From positions 10,881,002 through 10,945,001 of the forward strand of contig NC_052671.1 of assembly GCF_016802725.1 (NCBI RefSeq): a DNA stretch of 64,000 nt, read 5' to 3'. The DNA comes from Solenopsis invicta. Its lineage: Eukaryota; Arthropoda; Insecta; Hymenoptera; Formicidae. The notes beneath the pieces were generated by a model that did not search any database, had not been told where the DNA came from, and saw nothing but the letters and a program-made list of their open reading frames with translations. Below are positions 38,665 through 47,950 of the stretch, one piece after another. How positions within the stretch are numbered: position 1 is the stretch's first letter; each line of letters begins with the position of its first letter. The translations under genes and the position numbers were made by a program.

Positions 38665-38870
38665 GGTAAAAAATTCATTCTAGTTGAGTAAATTATTTAC
38701 TTTAATAGAGTAAATCATTTATTCCAAATAAATGAAAGAATTACTTTACAGTTGGAGTTAAATAATCACTCTCATTAAAAATGAAATATTACTCTATTTA
38801 AGTGGCAACATTTTCATTATCAACTAGAGTAAATTTTCATTTATTTTGAAAGTGAGACTTCACTCTAGAT
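38665..38870 (-). repeat. Dispersed repeat, copy 1 (AGAGTAAAT-rich)
   Basis: Read on the minus strand this is co-linear with 48763-48990. Shared blocks include ATAATGAAAA, CACTACCACTTGAAAT-like, AGAGTGA, TTTAACT, GTAAAG and AATAAATGATT. Several AGAGTAAAT / ATTTACTCT motifs are spread through it in both orientations. It ends exactly where the mariner copy begins. Confidence 0.65.
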
Positions 38871-38871
38871 A

Positions 38872-39144
38872 TTAGGTAGGTGCAAATAAAATGGCCTTTG
38901 TTTGTATTTTAAACTTTCCGCTTTTGTAGTTCATCTTCCTTTTACGCACATAGCACTGACTGTATGAAAAGTACATGTTCCGCAATAAATGTATACATAT
39001 AATTTAACAAAATGGCATTAATGCACTTACATCACGTTGACAAAAATACATTGAAGTAGATGGAGACTATTTTGATTAATAAAGCAAGTTTTTAGTTTGT
39101 CTAAAATTTAAATTAAAAACGACCATTTTATTTGTACCAATCTG
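38872..39144 (+). mobile_element. Internally deleted mariner element
   Basis: The left end TTAGGTAGGTGCAAATAAAA and the right end (inverse of TCAGATTGGTACAAATAAAA) are mariner-type terminal repeats, each bordered by TA (38870-38871 and 39145-39146). Near the right end, plus-strand codons read INALTSR, stop, QKYIEVDGDYFD, stop, which corresponds to the C-terminus of mariner transposases, with a stop where tryptophan is usual. Most of the transposase, including the catalytic DD(D) region, is absent. Confidence 0.88.
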
Positions 39145-39255
39145 ATAATTTAGAAAGCAAATAATTTATTTTTTTAAATATAAATTATGAATTGTTCATA
39201 TTTTATTAAATTGTCGGATTGTTATATCCATACTTTAGATTAATTTAACTATACA

Positions 39256-39483
39256 AAGAAATTAGTATAAAATTAATAATTATTTTTTTTATATATAAGC
39301 AAGAGCAGGATAAAAAACTTTTTTGAAAGAATTTAATAATCTGATAATGGTAATTAAAATTTTTTCATGTAAGTAAATTATGCCTGTTTAAAATTATCAA
39401 ATTTTTTTAAGAAGATTTTACTTGCTAAGACTCTTGCTTATGTATGACATGATGATTGTTAATGTGATACTGATTTTTTTCTG
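39256..39483. mobile_element. Palindromic MITE, copy A
   Basis: The left arm (ATATAAGCAAGAGCAGGA and onward) and the right arm (ending AAGACTCTTGCTTATGTA) are inverse copies around a short centre with ATGCCTGTTTAAAATTATC. The outer ends (AATTAGTAT and ATACTGATTTTTTTCT) also pair. The same layout is found in copy B at 43441-43676. There is no coding capacity. Confidence 0.8.
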
Positions 39484-39497
39484 TGCATTTTTTTCAG

Positions 39498-39608
39498 TGT
39501 GAGGCGCGTGAGGATCTGCTTCGCTTTTCAATGTGCAACAATCTCTCAAGAAACAATCGCCGACAAGATGTTTGGATGCAACCACTTAAAATAATAACTA
39601 AAATTTAA
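39498..39608 (+). other. Possible terminal exon or decayed coding fragment
   Basis: A strong pyrimidine tract ending TTTTTTTCAG (39488-39497) is followed by 36 open codons (CEAREDLLRFSMCNNLSRNN and on) to TAA at 39606. An AATAAA lies at 39777. The pyrimidine tract is partly supplied by the MITE just upstream. A GTAAGT donor-like string at 39919 and a further acceptor-like TTTGATTTCAG before 40272, followed by 27 open codons (KRPIIVLIADIVLSKKTASS), suggest more of the same. No family is recognised, and the frame leading to the donor is broken by a stop. Confidence 0.2.
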
Positions 39609-41063
39609 ATTTATTGAAATTTAGCATTTTGTACTGAAACATTTACACGTAGGCCTAAAAATTGTTAAAATTGCTATGTTCCTAACCATTTGTATTTTCA
39701 AGTGCATGGAGCTATTTTGAAAATGATAAAAGTAAAATATGGCAGAATGAAAATTTCTGCGCTGCAATAGACTCACAATAAAGAATGCATTAATCACATA
39801 GAATGCTGATTCTTCTTTGAGGCACAAAAGGCCAGATCAGCAAATTACAACGGATGATTGGTCTCTAAAAAATGTTTTTGAGGAAACATATTTTATGCAG
39901 ATGGAATAGCAGATTAATCGTAAGTAAAAACATTTGTTACTATCTATATAGAAAGTATTATACATAAACTTTAAACAAGATTTTTTCGAAATTACATTTT
40001 TTTAACTTGTTGATGATTAGATCAAAACTACTGTACCGCATGACTTGAAATTTTTACAGAATATACAATGTACGCGTAATTTTCACTCTTACCTCGGACA
40101 AAATTGTCTGATTATTTTATTCTTTTTAACACGATTAAAAGTTAAAGAAAGCTATTGTTAATACTTCTTTTTATTTAATAAGTCATTATTTTATCAAATT
40201 TGACTTTATATTATGGGTGAAAATAATTGTATCCATATCTTTTAAAAAGCTTTTTTATTTTTTGATTTCAGAACAGTAAGAGACCCATAATCGTGTTGAT
40301 AGCCGATATAGTGCTCTCGAAAAAACTGCTTCTTCTTTAATTATTGTAAATTGAATGTCATATTAAAAAAAATATATATATTTTGTATTTCTTAAATAGC
40401 TAAATAGACTATGTTTTTAAATCAATTTGTCTTACGTTTTCTTTTAAAAAGTTCTTAAAGATAGAAAAACGGCTTTCAATAAATAATTCCCTTTTTAATA
40501 AATGTATGGTTAATATATAAAATAAAAATATATAATTTATTAAATAAAAGATAGTTGAATTTTTAAAAATTTTTCAAAGGTTTATTTGTTTTTTTCTTTG
40601 CGTTATTATTTATTTATATTTATTTTTATTATTTTAGTCAGAAAAATTACCATTAATAATAAATTTCTATTTAATAGCGGAATATGTTGTATAAACCATA
40701 TTATTTTAATTGCAATAATTGTGCATATATTATTATTTAAAATAATTAAATGCATTATATTTTCCATTATTAACATTTTTCTTTTATGCTTGGCCTCATA
40801 AAAATTATAGCGATCAGATTTTAGCGATTCGAGATATCAAGAACAGACGGAATAAATTACGGTTGAATAACTTTCGGAAATAAACTTGCGTTCTGCATTC
40901 ATCGATTTTTAGAGAAAAATAAAATTTTGTTCGTTTATTCCGCGGTGTTACGTTTCTTTCTCAGATAGAACGGGATTTTCGCTTGCTAGGCGTTATAAAT
41001 CAAATGTCGTCGATTTCATAAAACTATTCCTCGACCAATAACTCTCGCATCATTCATTTTCGG
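39609..41063. other. Unannotated AT-rich sequence
   Basis: Apart from the splice-like signals noted at 39919 and 40271, I see only AT-rich DNA. A frame at 40586-40801 is isoleucine/phenylalanine-rich because of composition. Confidence 0.5.
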
Positions 41064-42537
41064 CAGACTTAGGTAGTAACTAGTTAAAAAGTCAAAAGTT
41101 AAACAAAAAAGTATTAACTTTTAATTTAATATAGTTAATTTTAAATGCGTTAAGGCCACTCTAGAATCCTCAAAAAAACCCTATTTTTGATCATTTTTTT
41201 ACGGAAAAACAAGAACAGTAACGAAAAATTCTTTATAAGTACTTTATCCTACATACTTTTAAATATGTAAAAAAAGTTTTTTTGCATTTTTTATTACAAA
41301 ATGGCGGTGACAGCTTGGCAACAATGACCATTTGTTTTGGATGGCCGGATACATAACTCCCATAAATCTCAATCAATTTATTTGAAATTTTAACTGTAGC
41401 TTCTAAAATACATTTGTCAGCAAACCACGTACGGAAATTAAAAAATAATATTTTTTTTTAAAATAACACAAGTTTGAAAAAATTTTCATTTTTTTTTTAC
41501 GAAAAACTTTGCAGAAAATTGTTTATAAAAGAAGTTTACAACAAAACGTAAAATTTGTACGTAGTTTACTGACAAATGTATTTTAGAAGCTATAGTTAAA
41601 ATTTCAAGTAAATCGGTCAAGATTTATGGGAGTTAGGGGTCCGGCTATTCAAAACAAGTGGTCATCGTTGCCCAGCTTTGTCACCGCTATTTAGTAATAA
41701 AAAAATGCAAAAAAAATTTTTTGGTATATTTCAAAGTATGTAAAGTAAAGTAGTTAAAAAGGATTTTTCTTTACTGTTTTTGTTTTCCCGTAAAAAATTA
41801 TCAAAAATAGGCCTTTTTGGGGGACTCTAGAGTAGCCTTAACACTTAATTTTTAATTTTAATTAGTTATTTTTAAACATTAACTTATTAACTTTTTTCTA
41901 CGTTAATTCTTTTTATCCGTGTAAATAACAGTATAATACATAAGTAACATTCTCAGCACATGTAGAACGAATTTTTAGTGCAGGTGATTTACTATTTGAT
42001 GACTTATGAGAAAAGTTAACTGATCGTCATTTTGAAATAACACTCTTATTAAAATTCAATAATTATTTTAATAATGATAAATTTTTTTAATAGGATTATA
42101 TTCTTCTACCGATATATCATAAGGTTATATTTTACATTGTACGTAAATATATTTTTTTAATAATTTAATCATGGAATATAAAAATTGTAAAAGAATACAT
42201 GTTTACATAAAAAAAACAATATTTGTTTTATTTCATAAACTTAAATTATTAAACAAAAAAATTATTTGATAATCTATACTATAATTGTTTTGTTATTTAC
42301 AATAATGCAATTTTCTAAAATTACGATATTCTAATTTTATATAAATAATGATTTTTAAATTAACATTAATTTTAACTTAAGTTAATTTAATCATAACGTA
42401 ACTTTAACTGAGTTAATTTTCTATTCATATAACTTTTAACGTAATTAAATTAATTTTATGTGCCATCAACTTTAACTTAATTTATAGCGAATTTAATTAA
42501 ATTTAATTTAAAAAATTTATTAACTTACCCAACTCTG
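41064..42537. mobile_element. hAT-like non-autonomous element, copy 1, interrupted
   Basis: The right end is the inverse of CAGAGTTGGGTAAGTTAA; the left end CAGACTTAGGTAGTAACTAG is more degraded. The sequence is co-linear with the copy at 51305-52089, sharing TTAACTTATTAACTTTTTTC, GACAGTATAAT or AACAGTATAAT, TGTAGAAC, GAGAAAGTTAACTGATC-like and AACTTTTAACGTAA. Removing the 692-bp nested element (41150-41841) leaves about 782 bp, nearly the length of the other copy. Flanks ATTTTCGG and ATCTCGGA are a degraded 8-bp target duplication at best. There is no transposase. Confidence 0.82.
41150..41841. mobile_element. TTAA-flanked foldback element nested in the hAT-like copy
   Basis: It is bordered by TTAA (41150-41153 and 41838-41841). 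Ends GGCCACTCTAGAATCCTC and the inverse of GGCTACTCTAGAGTCCCC begin two long arms, each over 300 bp, that are inverted copies of each other. Paired blocks include the arms around GCGGTGACAGCTTGG / CCAGCTTTGTCACCGC, ATGGGAGTTA / AACTCCCAT and ACAAATGTATTTTAGAAGCT and its inverse. The centre is a short AT-rich spacer. TTAA duplication suggests piggyBac- or Kolobok-type mobilisation. There is no coding capacity. Confidence 0.85.
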
Positions 42538-42737
42538 ATCTCGGATGTAACGATACTGGATTATACATCCGTTGTCGGTTTGGTTGCGTGTAACCGTACG
42601 AACGATTTTGATGTTCTCCAATACTTGTGGCAAAACCCGGCGTGCGGTTGCGCTTCCTCTGTATGAGCAGCCCCTATTCGGCTTTGACCAACATGAGAAA
42701 GCGCGAAATCACTTCACTATCTTTGAGAGAACAATAT

Positions 42738-43012
42738 TCTCTGAAGCTCGTAAAATAGAACATCACTTTAAAAGAGTGAAAATTGAGCTATTTTCTGAAT
42801 CTCGTAGAATGGAATATCACTTTAAAAGAGTGAAAATCGAGCTTTTGTGTAATTGTCAAATGATTTGCTACTCCAATATAAATAAAAAATTACTTCTATT
42901 CAAGAATAAAGATAAAAAATCCTTCAATTATAAAAGAATGAATGTTGATTCTTAGAGTGGCAAATTATTTGAATAATTGTAAAAGCTCAATTTTTATTTT
43001 ACGAGATTTAAA
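42738..43012. repeat. 54-bp tandem duplication with an inverted partial copy
   Basis: The unit TCTGAAGCTCG...CACTTTAAAAGAGTGAAAAT...GAGCT occurs at about 42740 and again 54 bp later (42794). A shortened inverted copy (containing the inverse of TCTCGTAAAATAAAAATTG) lies near 42988-43012. The duplication falls inside a non-ATG frame (42572-42955), so it encodes an 18-residue repeat (SEARKIEHHFKRVKIEL, then SESRRMEYHFKRVKIEL). The inverted partial copy argues for a mobile-element or foldback origin over a protein-coding one. Confidence 0.6.
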
Positions 43013-43440
43013 AAGTTTATTCATGGAAATTAGTATATATATAGAAAGAGAGAGAGAGAACATACATATATAAAACATATAAAATATATAAAGAAATGTA
43101 AAATTAGAAAATAAAACAATAAAAAATTAATTTGCAGAATTAAAATAGAATATTTATATAGTATGTAACGTTAATAATTTATATGAAAGTTTTATAAATA
43201 GTATAAAAATCGTATAATTAAAACATTAAAAATTTGTAGAATTTATTTAATAAGTTTTATAAGAAATTTACCTAATTTTCTGGATTCTCTTTTTCCATAA
43301 CTTTTATTTGAACTGTCTTATGCAGGCTTTTATTTGTAAGATGCTTCGTGACAGAGGCGTTTATCATAATTGTTTTTGTTATCAAGATTGTCTGAAGCAG
43401 CTTAAAACTATTTTTAAGACGGTGTTGAAGAAGATTGTAC

Positions 43441-43676
43441 AGAAAAATTAGTATCAGATCATTCATTGTTTCATAATATAAGTAAAAATATAAAATCTTC
43501 TTGAAAAAATTTAATAATCTTAAATAGACATAATTTATTTACATAAAGAAACAAAATTTCTTCATTGTAGAACCTAATTATGTCTGTTTAAGATTATAAA
43601 TTCTTTCAAGAAGATTTTATATTCTTGCTTATATATGAAACAATAAATTGTTGATTTAATACTAATTTTTTTTCTA
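43441..43676. mobile_element. Palindromic MITE, copy B
   Basis: Left arm AAAAATATAAAATCTTCTTG and right arm CAAGAAGATTTTATATTCTT are inverse copies; the outer ends AAAATTAGTAT and ATACTAATTTTT also pair. The centre contains AATTATGTCTGTTTAAGATT, matching copy A at 39256-39483. It lies immediately upstream of the LTR retrotransposon. Confidence 0.8.
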
Positions 43677-43678
43677 TA

Positions 43679-44815
43679 TGTGGTCTTAAGAAAGGACTTA
43701 ATACCGGTCGGAACCTACAAAGGTCTTTGAGGAGGACAATGAACGAGAGAAGTCCTGCTCAGTCTGACAAATCTTATTCCGGAACGGCAAAGTATGATCG
43801 AGCCTTCTCGAAAAAGTTCCCGGAAATCCGCCAATTGATTGGTGAAACCGACGAAAAGATCGACTACCAATGATCAACGATATTGTACCTCTCCCTCCTA
43901 AGTATATATTATACGAAATGTGCGGAAAATCGGCGCGGGGCCCGACAAACCGGGGTAAGAATCGATGACGACAGTGTTACTGCCGTGCGAGCTGGTAACA
44001 TAAGAAGACGACCTGACGACGCCAGCGGACCTAGCTTCGCCAATATTGTAAGCCGCCCCTCGGGCAATTATCGTGCGTGTGTGATCCGGATAGAGTTGTA
44101 TTCCCATTATCGTGTTACGGATATGTAAGTGTTATCGATCCTACATCGTCCGTATGTACATACACTTCCGTCATCGGGAGGTCAACTCGCCTCAGTTACC
44201 GTGCAAGGTCCCCCTTTGTCGCAAAATCACCATAGACATTCGTTGAAGTGGTAGTTAACGTCGCGTGTGTAAAGTAGCGTGTTAGTCAGTAATCTGTTGA
44301 GGTCGCGTGAACGAATTAACGTGAGATCCTTACGTGCGTAAAAATATGTTATACTAGGTACTGCGAGATGCCGGAATCTTGATATTGTAATAACCGATTA
44401 ATTTAAATTTCTTCAAGTGCTGTATTCTAATACCAAGTGTATTTTATCCCCTTCGTTTCTATTATATATTCTATTTGTTATTTGTTAAATGTGTGCTATT
44501 TATTGTGTTCATCCGAGGGCTATTTCTAGCTACTATCACATAGAATCGCGCCCTTCTGCCATATACTGACAATAAGCAAGAAGTAATCGAACGTGTGTCG
44601 TAATTTCATGTGGTTATCGAATTTTAAGTTGCACGATAATTTGCATCTTGTGCCTAATAATCCTGATAAGATTCCGTTTGTGGTTTTTTTTTATAACGTT
44701 ACCGTATCGCGTGAGTTATTACCGAGTTTCTTTGGATACCGTTGATTCCGTTGGTTTTTGTCAATTGGTCGTAAGACCTCGCGATTCGCGATCGCGAAGA
44801 AATCACGTCGCAAAT
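43679..44815 (+). repeat. Left LTR (only 44216-44815 is matched by the right LTR)
   Basis: The part from 44216 aligns with 47951-48556: TTAACG, AAAGTAGCGTGTTA, GGAATCTTGATA, GTGCTGTATTCTAA or GTACTGTATTCTAA, TTTGTTAAATGTGT, CTATTTATTGTGTTCA, CCGAGGG, TTTGCCATATACTGA-like and ACGTCGCA all occur in order. The stretch 43679-44215 is CpG-rich, has a TATA-like TATATATTATAC at about 43902 and ends no later than the MITE border, so it is assigned to U3 by position. The exact 5' boundary is uncertain. Confidence 0.7.
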
Positions 44816-44817
44816 TT

Positions 44818-44837
44818 TGGTGCTCAATGTAGGACCC
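44818..44837 (+). promoter_or_regulatory. Primer-binding-site-like sequence
   Basis: TGGTGCTCAATGTAGGACCC begins a few bases after the inferred end of the left LTR. TGG followed by a tRNA-3'-end-like string at this spot is what retrotransposon primer sites look like. The cognate tRNA is not assigned. Confidence 0.55.
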
Positions 44838-46405
44838 ACGCTGCTTAAAATGATCTAATAAGTCCCAAAAAATGGATTATGGAATAAGGGAGAACGCAAA
44901 TTGTGATATACTTAATTGTAGAACCTGATTTTGTGCTAATCCGTTTTCTTTTAGTCGTCGTCGTTTTGTATGTCGTAATGAATTTTAACTTTTATGTGTG
45001 TGTGTTGTCCAATTCAATGAACGTCGAAAATATCATACTTATATATATTATATTAATATTATAATATATTGTATTATTTCATACTTATATGTATATGTTA
45101 CATATCCTATAACTCCTAAGGGGAAGATCTGGAATTTGTGTGCCGTGTATATGATCATGTTGACACACGACATTCCACGTGGTTGCGCGCTTTGCTTACA
45201 GAGCGCTCGCTTCGTGTATAGAGGCATTAGGGTTGCGTTTCAAAATGTCCTTTCCGAGGAAAATTTTGCTCAAAATACATAGTACATGTAACGTGTATTA
45301 TGTTATATAGAGTAAAATTTTTCTCGAAGAACATGTTTTGGAATGTAACTTTGGAATACGAGTATCGAGACTATCTGAAATTGAGAAATTATATCTTGCT
45401 TGATTGGGTCAATCGCTTCGAACAAATTTATCCGAATATATATAGACTTGCATATTTATTCGACTTATCGTTATCGTTCTTGAATTGTTGTTGACGAAAT
45501 TCGGATTTGAAAATGCACTTTGCATCCTATCAGTTGTTTTCTCTCTCGTGTCTCCGGAAAATAATAGTTCTTTTTTTAATTTTTCTGCTGAAAAATTGAA
45601 TCACCGAGTGGATAACAGAAATTCTTTTTCATTTTCCAAGATCGCGCTTAAGTAAAAATTCCTTTTTGCATCACAAAGATAACTAGATTGGACAAAAATT
45701 CTTTTTTTCGTTCCCTTTTTCTCTCTCTTTCTACTATACTTGGGTAATCTTTCCATTTTAACGCAAGTACGAGAGGTCTTATTAAGTAGTTTACCGCGAA
45801 CTCACGATAAAATTTTATCTTTTTTTTAAGTACAATTTTTTTTCTTCCTTTCCTCTTCTGCTCCTTCCTTCGTATTTCACAATTTTGTGAATATTTTTTT
45901 GCAGAGCAGATGAAAATTCTGGAACAGCGCAGCTACATAAAAATTTTTTTTCTTTTCTCTTTCAGTTTTCTTTTCTTTTTGATGCTTCTTACCGTACGTG
46001 TATAGTATCAATTTCCATTTCAAATATTGAATTGCTGTATCCGTGCAATTTCTTTTTCTTTTCCCGATTTCCCGTCGCAGATGAAAAGAGGGTGACTCTC
46101 ATCGGTTGATAGAGAAGTTAACGGTAAATTAGGTGAGGTGATATTTGCAGGACAGGGAACTGAGCCCCTGTAAGGAATGTTGCCGTGCGGACGCGTCTTC
46201 GGCGTTATGAGAAAACAACATTACGCAGATTTTCTACCCTCTTAGCTAATAGAAGCGGGGAAGCCGCAATGGTATTATCACCCCCTTACTAGGGGGAGGA
46301 CGGGCATTTGGACAGATTTTTTGAATCCCTCAGACCCAAGATAAGAAGGAGGGAAAGAAGACAACTCGATGAAGGAGGGTTGCTATACGGGTTGCCTGCC
46401 TTTTT
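44838..46405 (+). other. Untranslated leader of the LTR element, with gag-start remnants
   Basis: The left part is AT-rich; 45540-46070 is strongly pyrimidine-rich with repeated AAAATTCTTTTT-type strings. From about 46080 the base composition becomes more balanced. A frame reading RFFESLRPKIRRRERRQLDE (about 46310-46370) looks like degraded gag N-terminal sequence. No intact start codon can be assigned. Confidence 0.5.
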
Positions 46406-46649
46406 ATGGGTGTAATTCTCCGAACAGCTGAGACGCGTCCGTCGCGTACATCCACCGCAGAAGCGTATAATCTCATGAGAAAATGGAACCTTCATTTTTT
46501 CGAAAAACGAGGTAGTGACGCGGAGGCTTTTCTGTTGAGAATTTAAAAGGCTTGCGCTAAGTTCTGATTACCGATATAAACCTGCTTAATATTTGCCGTT
46601 ATTGTCGAATATGACGTTGTACTGGGTGCGTTTTGAGAGTGAAAATTAG
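46406..46649 (+). pseudogene. gag capsid-like fragment (N-terminal part)
   Basis: An ATG at 46406 opens a 46-codon frame containing AYNLMRKWNLHFFEKRGSDA and EAFLLRI, which stops at 46544. The gag match resumes in another frame from 46551 with SSDYRYKPA, a stop, then LPLLSNMTLYWVRFES, ending at the TAG at 46647. These strings fit the retrotransposon gag pattern (RKW...F.G..G.DAEAFL..., then LP..LS...LYW.R). At least one frameshift and one internal stop make it non-functional. Confidence 0.65.
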
Positions 46650-46878
46650 ATTAACTGGGATGATTGCAAAGTGGTCTGGCGGGTTCAATTCGGAGATTCG
46701 AATTATCAATACAAAATATTGCAATTGGCACACAAGTTTCAGGTGTTTAGGACCGTTTAGGATTGAGCAAGTGATCTCTCCGATTTCCTACGAACTAGAA
46801 CAGCTGGATGAATCGCCCGCAGATAAAATATATATTCAGAACCTTAAACTGTACTATCCTTCTAGTCCTGAGCCATAG
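46650..46878 (+). pseudogene. Integrase C-terminal (GPF-type) fragment
   Basis: The open frame contains CLGPFRIEQVISPISYELEQ followed by IYIQNLKLYYPS, matching the module at the C-terminus of Ty3/gypsy integrases (GPF/Y, then V..P..YEL, then ..LK.Y). The codon at the upstream frame limit (46633) is TTG, so there is no real start. The integrase zinc-binding and catalytic parts are missing. It sits between gag-like fragments, an order not expected in an intact element. Confidence 0.75.
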
Positions 46879-46889
46879 ATATCGCCAAA

Positions 46890-47046
46890 GCAATGAATAC
46901 CTCCAAGCACTACCAATTTTTAAGCCAGTTCTATCAGCGATATAATGCGATCTAATAATTTATCTGTAAAAATGACCCGGGGTTCTGGGCGGACCTCTGG
47001 GATACGACAGAGGAGGTATTTCAACGATGGACCGACAGGGAGATGA
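46890..47046 (+). pseudogene. Possible gag capsid fragment (C-terminal part)
   Basis: In the frame used by the earlier gag fragment (46551), this stretch reads FLSQFYQRYNA, two stops, then DPGFWADLWDTTEEVFQRWT and DREMIVDYY before a stop just past 47058. This resembles the downstream half of retrotransposon gag (F...F, then DP.F...L...I...TQ...E.V.DY). The match is weak and unproven. Confidence 0.35.
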
Positions 47047-47478
47047 TTGTGGACTACTACTGATCGGGGAATGCAGGTTTTGGACGAGGACCTGCGATCC
47101 GCGAGGCGAGAAGTCGGAGTCCAAACTGAGGAACCCCCGGCTGAGGCAGAACAGGAGGGATCCGTCAGTGGGAAAATATCACAGCGAGATGTGATCCGCC
47201 AGAGACCGTCTTCTTCATCAACGTCCCGGCGGGGAGCAGGAACCTGCTGGAATTGTCATTCGGCGGAACACTCCTACTCCGAGTGCAACTTACCCCGTCT
47301 GCAAGAGTTTTGCTACGGCTGCGGGGAATATGGCGTTACCGACCGCACCTGCCAAAATTGCGATCCCATTTACAGAAGGATATCGCCTTACTCCAGCCCG
47401 CGGGGATTACGAGATAGGCAGAGGCTCAAACGGATAGCTAGCGAGCTGGAACGAAAAACGAGTGAAGACGAGGGATAG
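47047..47478 (+). pseudogene. Zinc-knuckle (nucleocapsid-like) frame of the LTR element
   Basis: The open frame runs 143 codons to TAG at 47479, but its first codon is TTG; the first in-frame ATG is codon 9. Counting from 47047, residues 67-80 (CWNCHSAEHSYSEC) form a CX2CX4HX4C knuckle. Residues 89-105 (CYGCGEYGVTDRTCQNC) form a second Cys-rich motif with valine where histidine would be expected. A Ser/Arg-rich linker precedes them and a basic tail follows (residues about 108-139). Nucleic-acid binding is the family role. No frameshift occurs within the knuckles, so this part is better preserved than the rest of the element. Confidence 0.75.
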
Positions 47479-47849
47479 CCTGGCCATCTCTAGCCAAGAA
47501 ATCTTGAGAGCTGAACATCTCTATCCTTTTTGTTCTTTTTTTTGCTTACGCATTTCTTATTTTCTGTTCCTATATTTAGTACTGTAACATTGATTTCCAT
47601 TTTTTTTTCTTATCTTGAATAGGAGGCAAAATCATGTTTTTTTTGTCTTTCAATATTATTTGTTTTGTTACATTTGTGAGCTTTGACCAACTTATTTACC
47701 AATGTATGCTTATTTTGTACTTTTTTTTTTTAATACACGACTATGACATTCCCGCAATTTCTGTTTCTTTCCTCCAAATGGCAAAATTTCTCCCTCCCGT
47801 ATGCGAATGGATTTCCGGAGCTACGGGGGTAGAAGCGAGCCTGAGTCGC

Positions 47850-47903
47850 GCAAATAAAGAGTGGATTGAGGGAGAATTGAGGGGGTCAGGGGGTCAGGGG
47901 TTC
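47850..47903 (+). promoter_or_regulatory. Purine-rich tract before the right LTR
   Basis: A G/A-rich stretch (GATTGAGGGAGAATTGAGGG, then repeats of GGGGGTCAG) lies shortly upstream of the right LTR match, where a plus-strand primer tract is expected. GGGGGTCAG is locally duplicated. Confidence 0.5.
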
Positions 47904-47950
47904 CTGCGCTGTTCTTCGTTAAATTTGCATCTCTGCAAGTCTCGATATCG

